Shown piece after piece: positions 51,511 to 61,551 of a DNA stretch of 64,000 nt. Source of the stretch: Acorus gramineus (taxonomy: Eukaryota > Streptophyta > Magnoliopsida > Acorales > Acoraceae); assembly GCA_030737835.1 (NCBI GenBank), contig CM060852.1, positions 19,825,868 through 19,889,867 on the forward strand. Direction: 5' to 3'. A program made the translations under genes and the position numbers. The notes under the pieces are model-generated. The model searched no databases, was not told where the DNA came from, and was given only the letters and a program-made list of their open reading frames with translations. Every line of letters starts with the position of its first letter. Position 1 is the first letter of the stretch.

Positions 51511-52223
51511 GAATCTGAATTAACAATTTTACATTAGATAAAAATGTATCTTAAATTTGAATGAGTTGAATAATGATAATGCAAGGCTAAAAATATACTG
51601 AATGACTCAATATGAATAATTATACACATACACAACAACAAAAACGATTATACAATTCGTACTTATTCAAATCTAAAAAATCGTACTGAATAATAATCAT
51701 GTGTGGCCAAAAATTCAGATACAATGGTCATGTATTGTATTTGGATTTAAATTAAATCCGATCTCAAAAATGTATCTGATGATTCAAAGATGAATGTAAA
51801 ATCAGAACAATATGTTTTATTCAGATCGAAAAGCCTAACCTGAATGGATCGCTATTGTTTGCACCACAATCAGGTCGCAAATTAAAAAAAAATTAATCAA
51901 GTAATTATAATCTTTTCCTCCAATCTCCACTAAAACTGAATTCGATATTTGTTTTCGTTTTCACATATCAATCTGAATTAAAAAAATGTAAAACTTGTTT
52001 TTTTTTATCCAATTGAATTGATTGTTTAAAAAAGAGAGAGAATATCCTAAATCCACCTCGAGATTTAAGGACTCGGTTATGAAAAAAAACCCTCACCATT
52101 TAGACAACAAGGGTAAAGTGGGTAATTCAATTTTGTCACCTGATGGGACCCAGGGTTTACCTGAAGCCCAAAAATCATAATTGATCAAGAAAACAAAAGT
52201 ATTATTTGAAATTTTGAAGCAGG

Positions 52224-52375
52224 TTAAAGACATCGAGTAGCATTCATGTAAGGATCCTTGAACTTCAGAGAACCAGAGCTTGTCCGGTAGAGGGTGACAG
52301 GGTACGCCTCATTCTTCTTGACTTGTGAAAACTGTAATTCTGCTCCAGTTTTGGAAATGACTTTGCATGTTGGGT
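52224..52375 (-). other. Orphan exon-like coding fragment
   Basis: On the minus strand, TCTGCAG (an acceptor-like site) is followed by a 152-bp open segment ending in TAA. It encodes CKVISKTGAELQFSQVKKNE, then AYPVTLYRTSSGSLKFKDPY and a short tail. Composition and codon use look like a real C-terminal exon, unlike the AT-rich surroundings. I do not recognise the family. Only 1.1 kb separates it from the ABIL stop codon, and no upstream exon is visible there. It could be a captured or degenerate gene fragment, or an alternative last exon. Confidence 0.35.
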
Positions 52376-52476
52376 CTGCAGACGAAACCAAAAATGCATT
52401 GCATAATGTTTCTCATATGCATAAACACAAAATGTTTTTATATGCATAATGTTTTTTATATGCATCATTACATCAT

Positions 52477-52798
52477 TCCATTTTAAAAAATTTATCTCAT
52501 TTAACACTCTCTGCATACATTTCAAAAACTGTCACACACATCTCTCTTACTTATTCTCAAACACAAATAATTTATGCAAAGGTATAATTATTATTTAAAA
52601 AGTCATAAATTCTTATATATCTCTTACCTATCACTTATCCTTATTTTATCAAAGGTGAACCAAACAACAAAAAGACCACTTTTACGTCTCCCAATGAAAA
52701 TAACAGAAAAGAGCAAATAACTATTAAGATGGATTGCTATCTATTATAATATAGCTATTAAGAGCAAATAACATTATGTCACACCCCCAAATGGGGGG
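52477..52798. mobile_element. Second, left-truncated copy of the 39685 element
   Basis: It aligns with about 39884-40213 through AAAATTTATCTCA, TTTCAAAAACTGTCACA, GGTGAACCAAACAACAAAAA and CACCCC....GGGGGG at the right end. The left inverted end is missing. Confidence 0.65.
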
Positions 52799-53481
52799 AT
52801 AAGGAATAAGACATTTTGTGTTAGTATTTTTTATTATTCTCATTAGAAAACATTATAATTAAGTTTTGTTATTTGATTGACCATTGTTAAATTGTAAATA
52901 AAAATTGAATAAGATATAAATAATGATTTATAAAATGTGAAAAAAAATATTTAACATGTGAGACCTTTATTTATAAAATGTGATGACAGGACTAGTGAAC
53001 TAGACTGGGTGAACTAATACAATCCAAGAGAGACTGAAATACCAATACTAACTAATTCTCACATATTATAACATAGTTACACCTACGCTTCATCCAAAGA
53101 GGTTTTTGGACACATTCACCCCTCACATGAACCAGTTGTTCCTATGAACTTAGTGGCAGTTACATTAAATCCATCAACCCACCCAGGAGACATACTCCTT
53201 GTCTTCTTCACTCTTTGAGTAATGTTTTTACCAGTACAAATGTTTGTCTAATTAACTCAACCAAGCACAAATTTAAAAGCATGAAAGTTCCAACATTTGG
53301 TCAACCCTACATGGGGCTCAATATTCAAAATAGGAAAATGAAAATACTTTATATTGAACAACAGCTACACTTGATACCATATACAACAAAAAAGATAGCT
53401 TGGTAGGATACAGGACAGGAATCAGATTGTTTGTTTTTTTGTATATTTGGGCAATCAAGAAATATAAATCTTTTGTGGCTG
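52799..53481. other. ABIL 3' flank
   Basis: AT-rich, no gene. The part nearest 53481 should be the ABIL 3' UTR. Confidence 0.4.
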
Positions 53482-56400
53482 CTACTTCGCTGACTTGTTC
53501 TTTCCAAATATCCCTTTTAGCATGCTCTTGCTGCGAATCGGGGATCTCTGGATCTCTCGGCGTCCATGAATGTCAAATGATCTGAATGCAGATAAGGGCT
53601 TGGATATCTCCATTGAATCCTGTTGAGAAACATAACATGCAACCAATGCGCATTTTAACAATTTACTTTGTTACTATGACAATTTAATGAATGTGGATCT
53701 CTACAAATATTACTATGACAATTTAATGAATATGGATCTCTACAAATATTTGATGTTCAAGAATATGAATCTCCTCATATGAGCAAAACCAAAATATTTC
53801 AGCAACTTTAAAATATAAATAAGTTGGTGTGCAGTGCATGCATTGATGGCACAAACAAGACTCTTGTTGAAACTTATATCAAATGAAGCAATCACCAACA
53901 AGCAAAAAAGTACATGAAAAAAAGTATTGCTAAGAAGCATCTTCAAATAGCTAGGTATGCATGTATAAATCTAGGTAATTATGAGCACTGGTTTGGTTAC
54001 CTTCATGACGAATGTGTGCAAAGCGGAACTGGAAGTAGGAGCTCCTCTAGTAGACTGAAGATTAGTCCATGGTTGTGATGAAACAGCTTTTTCAGCCTCT
54101 AAAAATAGCAAGCCTTTTAGCAAAGGATATTAAGAATTTGGTTAGAAGTATGTATCAGAGATAACATGGCCAAATATACCTAGAAGATGGAAAGCTTCAG
54201 CAGTTGCCTTAGTAGCTTCAGATTCTTCAGTGCTGCATGATGATCATTTCATGCAACTTATCAACTCATGAACTTACATGAACACCAACACAATTGAATT
54301 ATGTGAAAGGCAAAAAGCTTATATGTCACCAATGAGTGTTCTAATATAAATGGCTGCAAAAAACTTGCCATGAGAGTGCATTAGAAGTGCTACTTGAAGA
54401 ATGAGTATCTGAAGAAAGATGCCAGGAAAGAGTTTTTGATCCATGGATACCTGAAATTTGTGCATCATTGGATTAAGAAACCACCCCAAATTCATTCAGA
54501 AGTAAAAAGGATATGGTGGTTTTTTCTTCAGTGGGAAAATTAAGAACTCGGAGGATGAAAATGAGGTTTACCGAGAATATGTTTTTGTCTTGCATCAGGT
54601 TGTTGTAGATGATTACTCTGCACATTTTGGCCGGTTGATTCTGGACATTTATTCAAGTCAGGAAAATAGGAACAATTCCCCATGGTCATAATATTGAAGC
54701 AAAGAAAAGAAGAGAGGAAAAATAGTGATGCCCATACCTGGTAAAATATAATGATTTTGATGTCTTGGGGTTATTGTTAATGACTTCTGCTGTCTAAGAC
54801 CTTCCATATCTGTGTATGCTTGACAGAAGAGAATTTGCTGAAATATAACACAGCACAGCTCTCTATCTGAATCCAGGCCAAAGAATTTTGTAAACTGGTT
54901 TATCATTCAAGCATAACAGAAATTACCTGATTTCGACATGATATTTTTAGCTCCAGGGCAGAAATATCTGATGTTTGTTGTTCCAACAAGTCAGTTAACT
55001 TGTAAGCAACAGTACCAAAGTGATCAACAACATTGACCAGTGCCCGAACTGCATAGTCCTTCAGGTTATCCAGTACCCTAATAAATGAACATAAGTTTCA
55101 CCAGATAAGCAGAAAGAAAATGAAAGGACCTGAACACTTCCATTGGCAATATAATGCATTATGAGCATGTGCATTGTTATAGATCAAAGAAATATGTTTT
55201 CATGATAGAGGCAAACATGATGATGCAAGGACCTCAACAACCCCAGATACTGTGCAATGTGCGCATGCAAGATGCATCATGACCAGTTGGCCACATTAAA
55301 AATAAATAAATAAATTTACTGAAGATCAGCCATCAGTCCCACAGTATTACTAAATGATATGATTTAAACATCAACATCAAAATGGCCTGTTTTCTTAAGC
55401 ATTTGGGTTGCCTTGTACCTGTCAAACTATCATGTTTCGTATTCTTTTGGTGTCTTACCCTCTCCCTTCCAAATTATCCGTATACACCCACCTCTGCTTG
55501 CAGAAGCAATCAAAATCATTAAAAAATTTGGCAAACCCAAATCTCTGAAGGCTATTTAACCATTTCATCCCTCATTGATGTATACCCCATTGATGTTACC
55601 ATGAAGCATCCCCTAACGCACTTGCTTCTAGTTGTATAATGTTCCATTTTATCACAAGAGATAACCTTGAAGTTGAGCACATTTGACTTTAACGCCATAA
55701 TGTTTTTTATATGCATCATTGCAAATCACACTTATTTTCTGCTTCTCTGAGAATTGATGGTAGAAGAAGAGATTAAAAAAATCCATGGAAGCTATTACTT
55801 TCATTGAAACAACACACACAACCCACAATCCATATGTTTACACGCGTCCACATCCTTCCCCATGATCTTCATTCGATTCAACCATAAACCATATGCTCTT
55901 GTAATACTCCAGATAAATATGCTGAAACAATTTCAAAGCCATCCTATAAAAAAAATGTTTGCCACATGAAATTGGTATAAACCCAGCCATTTAAAGGTGA
56001 ACTTTTGACTTCACAAAATGAATAGAAAGCAAAAAATCTGACAATCTTTCTAGTTTAAAAACAAATGAACCAAATTTCAATTTATATCAAATATTTTTGT
56101 TTTGATATCATAAAAGGGGGTTAATCAAATTCTACTCCAGAGAAACAGTTCAATTTATATCAAACATTTTTGTTTTGATATCATAAAAAGAGGTTAATCA
56201 AATTCTACTCTTAAAGGGAAATAGAAGGATGCAAGGCCTCACATCTGTTTTTGTTCACTATGAAGATGAGACTTTTCGCAATACTCAGCGGCAGAGTAAA
56301 GCTGAGGCCTCAAGTTCCTTAGCTCCTGCAGTCAGCCAAACCGAGGATTGTCAAAAACTGAACTAGCATGGCAAATTTCAATTCAAAAAATTTAAAACCC

Positions 56401-57167
56401 AGGACTCATGGTGGAACATTAGAAATCACAAATTTCAAGTCTTTTGCATGTAGCATGAAAGAATAACATTATTCAGATGATACTACTGGTGGTTTGTTTG
56501 TTTTTTTTTTTTTTTATATCGGAGGGACCCCCCATGGGCTACCTCCGCCTAATGCCCTCAGTGTCACATAAAATTCTTTCGAATAATCACCAACAAACAT
56601 GTAGGTAAGTCAGCGTCAAGATTTGAACTCAAGGCCTACCCTTAACACAGGTCAGCCTTGAACCGTTGTGCTATAGCCACTGGGGACTAGTTTATACTAG
56701 TTTATGGTTTTCAACATCAGAGAACATAATTTTTTTAATCACAAAAAAAAAAAAAAATCTTTTTTTAATCCACAACACTTATTCATTAATACTTATTTTC
56801 AAAAATATACTTTTTATTGTTAGAAGATCTATGGATGGACCAATAATGAAAACAAAACCACAATCCTCATTTTCATTTCTTTCATTAGGGGAAATTCGAT
56901 GCAACTCAATTAGAATTCACAATAGTAACCATAAGAAACTTAAGAACAAAAAATTCAAAACGAAGGCAAGACGATCCCAAGCAAACATTGTTTCTTCAAC
57001 ATTGAAATCAACAAGCTATCCGAGCCGATCATTCAGAACACGGAATGAAAAACTGATCTAGAGATCCATCGAAATCTGACCTGCAAAGCCTTGACGAAGC
57101 TCTTGCTCCTCTCTATGGAGACCTCGTCGAAGGTCATCATCATCATCACCGGACCCTCCGCCTCCAT
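53482..57167 (-). CDS. ABIL: ABI-interactor-like protein (ABIL), SCAR/WAVE complex subunit, 9 exons
   Basis: Exons: 57167-57081, 56325-56243, 55077-54927, 54837-54738, 54640-54572, 54450-54369, 54232-54180, 54098-54001, 53619-53482, giving 286 residues, all in phase. The N-terminal half carries the family core: MTFDEVSIERSKSFVKALQ, LRNLRPQLYSAAEYCEKSHL, SEQKQMVLDNLKDYAVRAL and YKLTDLLEQQ (a helical Abi/HHR region that enters the WAVE helical bundle), then GLRQQ and RHQNHYILP. The C-terminal half is serine-rich and ends in a basic tail (RREIQRSPIRSKSMLKGIFG). ABIL proteins are subunits of the SCAR/WAVE complex that activates ARP2/3 actin nucleation. The intron after exon 6 uses a GC donor (ATG|GCAAGT), since no GT donor keeps the frame. 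At 286 residues it is slightly shorter than the roughly 300 typical of ABIL1-3. Assignment to one paralogue is uncertain. Confidence 0.88.
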
Positions 57168-57478
57168 CGATTCCGAACCGGCATACCAAAAACCCTCTTT
57201 TCAGGCGAAGATGGTAACCGATGAACCGATTTATTATGATCTCTTTATGGAGGTTTCAATTCGACATCGAGAAAAAGAGAAAGTGAAGGCCAAGCAAACC
57301 AATAGATTTGGATGAGTTTCAAATCATCTAGACCATTGAATCTCCAATAGAGGAAAAAAAATTTCAAGGGATTGTGGAGGGAAAAGAAGGACGTATCATC
57401 ACCGTAAATTATGGATCCGATGGTTGGTATGCGTTGATCTTGAAAGCTCATCTAATGTTTTGCTTCGGATTAAAGTTA
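57168..57478 (-). promoter_or_regulatory. ABIL leader and proximal promoter
   Basis: 311 bp between the ABIL start codon and the MULE insertion. No clear TATA box on the minus strand. The transposon cluster beyond it leaves only this much original upstream sequence in place. Confidence 0.45.
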
Positions 57479-57769
57479 AGATAAAATGCATCTAGACACC
57501 CCCTTTATGACACCTGCAAGAAAACCCCTGCATCGTAGAAATATGTACTTACACCCCCTCTTGTAATTTAAAAATATACATTTACGCTCCCATATTGTAT
57601 ATTTTTCGTTAAAATAGAAAAAATAATAATATAAAATATCATTTAATCACTCAAAATAATATTTTTATACTTACCATCCATACATACATTTGAAATGATT
57701 AAAAGTATTATTACATCTTAAATTAAATCATCTATATATTTTAATTTATATAAATATCATTATATTTTT

Positions 57770-58985
57770 GGATTAAATGCATATAACTCCCTAAAAATTA
57801 GAGTATATTCAAAAAAACTCCATATAACCCCCTTAAAGTAGTCGATTAATACAAAAACCTCCCTACCGTTATCTTGTCAAGCAACGACGGTGGTTAAATT
57901 AACCCAACATAATAAAATGATCAATACACCCCTCTCACCCCTTCCTCCACAAACCCTGCATCCGTTGCCTCATCTCCTCCTCCCTGCGCCACGTTCTCGA
58001 AAACATCATCAACATCACCAGATCTTATCTCCCCGACCTCTTCCTCTCCCATCATCGTCACCAACAATGTCATCCACCTCTGGTATGTCCCCCTCCGCCC
58101 CTCTTGCACGGCAGCCCCATTGTATGACCACACCCAGAAAAAGTTTGATGCATTGATTATTTGTTTCCATTTATTGTAGTTATTATATTAATAAGATTTC
58201 AATGAAATTTTTTATGATTTTGGGGCTAATGGATTTTTCCTATGTGTTTTTACATCAATTGAGAATGTTTGGTTACATTGAACTTTGATAGATTTAAGTG
58301 GAGGAAAATACAATAAATCTAGAATACAATTTTAGAAAAATATTCACTTCAAAACAGTTGAATGGCACAACTATAAACATTTGCACTTTCTGACATAATC
58401 ACTTGGAAGCTTCAAAAGTACATGCAGGAGATCAAGAAGAAGAAGATCGGTTTATATAAATCAAGGGAAAAAGAAGAAGATTGAATGAGGTTTATAAGAC
58501 CAACCATGGCAATGGTCACAAAAATGATAGTAGGGAAGAAGAAGAAGAAGAATGGGTCCTTTTGTATTTTTTGTATAAAGTAAGGGATTATATGAATATA
58601 GGAAATCAGAAAGTGGATCCTTTTAGATTTATGGCACAAATCAGGGGTTTATATGAATATAGGAAATCAGAAAGTGGATCCTTTTGGATTTATGGTACAA
58701 ATCAGGGGTTTATATAAATATTTTAATTAGCTTCTCATAATAAGGATATTTTCGTCATAGATTTGGGTCCTTTTGAATTTATGAAATAAATCAGGGAGTT
58801 ATATGAATATGTAAATTAATAGCTGACGGAATATTTTTGAAATATTCTAATTTTTTTAATGAAATGTTAACCATGAGGTTAAATGCTTAACCATATCAAT
58901 TTTGAGGGGGTTATATGGATATTCACAAAAATGAGGAATTTTTTTTTATATACTATAACTTTCAGAGGTTATATGCATTTAACCC
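57770..58985. mobile_element. Inner MULE, possible Pack-MULE
   Basis: An exact 9-bp duplication TATATTTTT flanks it (57761-57769 and 58986-58994). The termini GGATTAAATGCATATAACTC and, reverse-complemented, GGGTTAAATGCATATAACCT are inverted repeats extending about 70 bp (CATATAACCCCCT on both). Inside, 57955-58140 is GC-rich and open on both strands, unlike the AT-rich rest, which is what a captured gene fragment looks like. I could not recognise its source. A 61-bp tandem repeat follows. Confidence 0.8.
58591..58735. repeat. 61-bp tandem repeat inside the inner MULE
   Basis: TATGAATATAGGAAATCAGA and the following AAGTGGATCCTTTT recur at 58591 and 58652, and a third partial copy starts at 58713. 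The period is exactly 61 bp. More diverged copies (GGGTCCTTTTGAATTTATG near 58767) suggest a longer, decaying array. Confidence 0.8.
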
Positions 58986-59131
58986 TATATTTTTATGTCA
59001 TTATTTTCCTCGTGATACACTGGTACCATGTGATTGACTAGTAAGAGTTGTAAGTGTATATTTTTAATATACAAGGAGGTGTTTCGCAGGTTTTGTTAAC
59101 TTTGAGGGGGGACAAAATGCATTTCACCCTT

Positions 59132-59611
59132 ATTAAAGTTACCTGGGCGACGGATAAAAAGGACAAAAAAGAAGCCTGTTTTTTTAGAGAAAATATTTTT
59201 TTAGCCTGATACAATCAGTGTCTCAGTCTACTTTGTAGTTTAATATATAGTTTTATATATTATAATAACATAGTATATATATTATTATTATAATGTACAG
59301 TACATAAAAAAAAATCATTTTTTTAAAAAAAAAAATATATTATTATATTTCAATACATGTATCATTTTATATAAGATTACGTATTTTAATAAAAAAAATA
59401 TATGATTGTTTTTAAAAATTAAATATCGGTACGGACAGTAAATGAGGGCTGTGCAAGAGGCACATTATTTTTTATTTTTTTTTAATCAGAATAATAGTCA
59501 AAGGGGCCTTAATATATTTTAATATATTTAGGGACGACCTCAAAAAGGAGATACTTTTGGGCCTGGGTAGAAGAGAATTCTTCCAAAACCCACAAACAGG
59601 CCAATGCACCA
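59132..59611. other. AT-rich spacer
   Basis: No gene. Long A/T runs and TATATTATTATT-type sequence. Confidence 0.4.
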
Positions 59612-59836
59612 CCAAGCGTTTGGTTGCGCGATTGCAAAATTGATTCTGCAGGATTCTGCGATTGCAAAACTGATTCTGCAGGAATCTCACTTTCTCAGCT
59701 TTTTAAAATCACAGCTTTTGGACACTATTTGCCTGAAATCTGTGTGCATGAAGCTGCTACAGTAAAACTGTTTGGTTGTACGATTGTAAACGCAGCTTCC
59801 TGCAATCGCAGCGCAATCGCACAACCAAACGCACCC
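59612..59836. mobile_element. MITE with GCGTTTGGTTGYGCGATTGC ends
   Basis: Near its left end (59616) it reads GCGTTTGGTTGCGCGATTGC; the reverse complement of the right end is GGGTGCGTTTGGTTGTGCGA. A short tandem (GATTCTGCAGGA twice) follows the left end. A solo miniature relative is at 3836. No clear target duplication. Confidence 0.6.
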
Positions 59837-61064
59837 TAAATCATTACAAATCGCTATGCCTGATAGAGTGATCGCTAATACCCCTTTACCCCTACATAGT
59901 GGTTTCCCCAATCTAAGAAATTTTTTTTTGTTTTTTTTTTAAGAAATGTTATAGTCCAGTCATTAAGCATTCCTTTTATTCTAATTTTTTTTTTTGGAAT
60001 TACACATATTAGGTAATGAAATAATATTTTTATATAATTTTTAATAGGGTACTTACTCAAATTTAACTGCGTTGGAGCCCTTAATTTTTTTTGTGTGAAC
60101 CATTGTGGTTGAGAGACTTTGATCCACAACGCCTGACTTTTAATCTCCCTGCTATATGTATTATTTGGATTTCATCTAAAAAAAAATCCGTGATTCAGTG
60201 AGATGAGATGCAACTCGTGTGAATCTACCTGAATTTCATCATTGAGAGATCTTCATATATCCCACCCGAATAATAATTATAATCACAACACCAGATTTTC
60301 GTAGGCACTGATGATCATAATGACATTTTCAGTACCCCACACTCCATGAGACCTGGATCACTCCGCCAGCGCTGCTATCCCACTTATCAAACACAAGGGA
60401 GAACCTTATTAAACCCCAATTTTAGCCTTTTGAGCATGAAATTTTAATGAATTTGAAAGAAATTGTATTGAGAAGTAATCTTTATAAAACTCGAGACAAT
60501 TTTTCCATTTCTTTTTTTGAGGTCTCAAAAAAAGGGCGTGAAAACACATAGGAACTTTTGAATGGAAATTTCTTTATGTTGATCGCGTTACAGGCCTCTT
60601 GAATCTTCTATTTTCCTATTTATTGGATTTTTTTTTTGTTTGTGCGTAATGCAGCTGTAGTTGTAAATAAACGATCTTATCGTAAATCCATCGGAGTCTT
60701 GAAATTTTCTAATTTTTGATCATTTATATATTTCAAAAGAAAAAAAAAAAAAAAAAAAAAACAAAGGAGGTTTGTTATGACACCTTTTTATGAAAAGCAT
60801 ATAAAAATGAAAGTATTTTCATATGAATGTATATAGACTCATATATAGGTAAGGGGTTAATAGTGGGGCTGGTTGTATCAAGGCTCAATGAATTTTTTGG
60901 TCGAGTCTGGATAACAAGCAGTAGAAGTGAAAACAGCTATACTGCATACAACTGTACAAGATATACAATAATGTTGACACAAGCAATAGTTTTACCTGCT
61001 ATCTTATTACAGTGTAGGCCAAAATTTGTGTACCAGTGTTGAAGAGACCGCAAAAATTCAATCA
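59837..61064. other. Intergenic and DUF2358 3' flank
   Basis: AT-rich with no supported gene. A run of about 22 A is at 60740-60761. The right part is expected to hold the 3' UTR of the gene ending at 61065. Confidence 0.4.
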
Positions 61065-61551
61065 TCACGTAGCGGTGCTTCTCCATGCAATTGTAAGGTT
61101 AAGGGCAAGATAGTACCTCACCCATGTGAATCTTACCAGAAAAGGCACACATGCGATGGCTTGAGCTGACATTATCTCAAAGTAAGTTGGTTTTGGGGTG
61201 GATGGGCATCCGAGAGATTGAATCAATTCTTCCACAGCGAGGACACGAAACTTTGGGGGAGAGTTGAGAGCGACATTGTCAACTTTGTGCTCATAAATTT
61301 TACCCTTTTTATCAAGCTTGTACTCGGATGTACCGTCGAAGCGACCGTGGCTCTCCCATAGGACTCGGGGGATGCCATGAACGATCCAGCGGATCATTAT
61401 GACGTTCTCTGTAGGTTGCCAAACACTAACGATGTCAACCCATATGGCTTTGAAGAATATCCTCTGGTTGATTCGAAGTGCCCAGAATATTGTCTTGTAA
61501 TTGTCGATGCCGACAAAAGTGTTGAGAGGATCTTTGAAGACGATATCATCT
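61065..61551 (-). CDS. DUF2358 (NTF2-like) protein, last exon only
   Basis: The segment FKDPLNTFVGIDNYKTIFWA, then IWVDIVSVWQPTENVIMIRW, HGRFDGTSEYKLDKKGKIYE and HKVDNVALNSPPKFRVL, is the conserved core of plant DUF2358 proteins of the At1g79510/At1g16320 type, which have an NTF2-like fold and are often plastid-targeted; their biochemical role is unknown. The exon starts after CTTTCCCAG at 61551 in phase 2, completing an arginine codon, so the frame upstream to 61619 is intron and its ATG is not the true start. The tail PTYFEIMSAQAIACVPFLVR is less conserved. The N-terminal exons, including any transit peptide, are not found in the remaining 2.4 kb and probably lie beyond the window. Confidence 0.8.

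Larger units (their letters stand above)
57479..59131. mobile_element. MULE-like element carrying a nested MULE
   Basis: A perfect 10-bp repeat ATTAAAGTTA lies outside both ends (57469-57478 and 59132-59141). The left end AGATAAAATGCATCTAGACA and the reverse complement of the right end AAGGGTGAAATGCATTTTGT are inverted repeats that continue for about 90 bp (ACCTGC, TACTTACAC/TACACTTACAA). It measures 1653 bp, of which 1216 bp is the inner element at 57770-58985. No transposase is seen. It sits directly upstream of ABIL. Confidence 0.75.
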
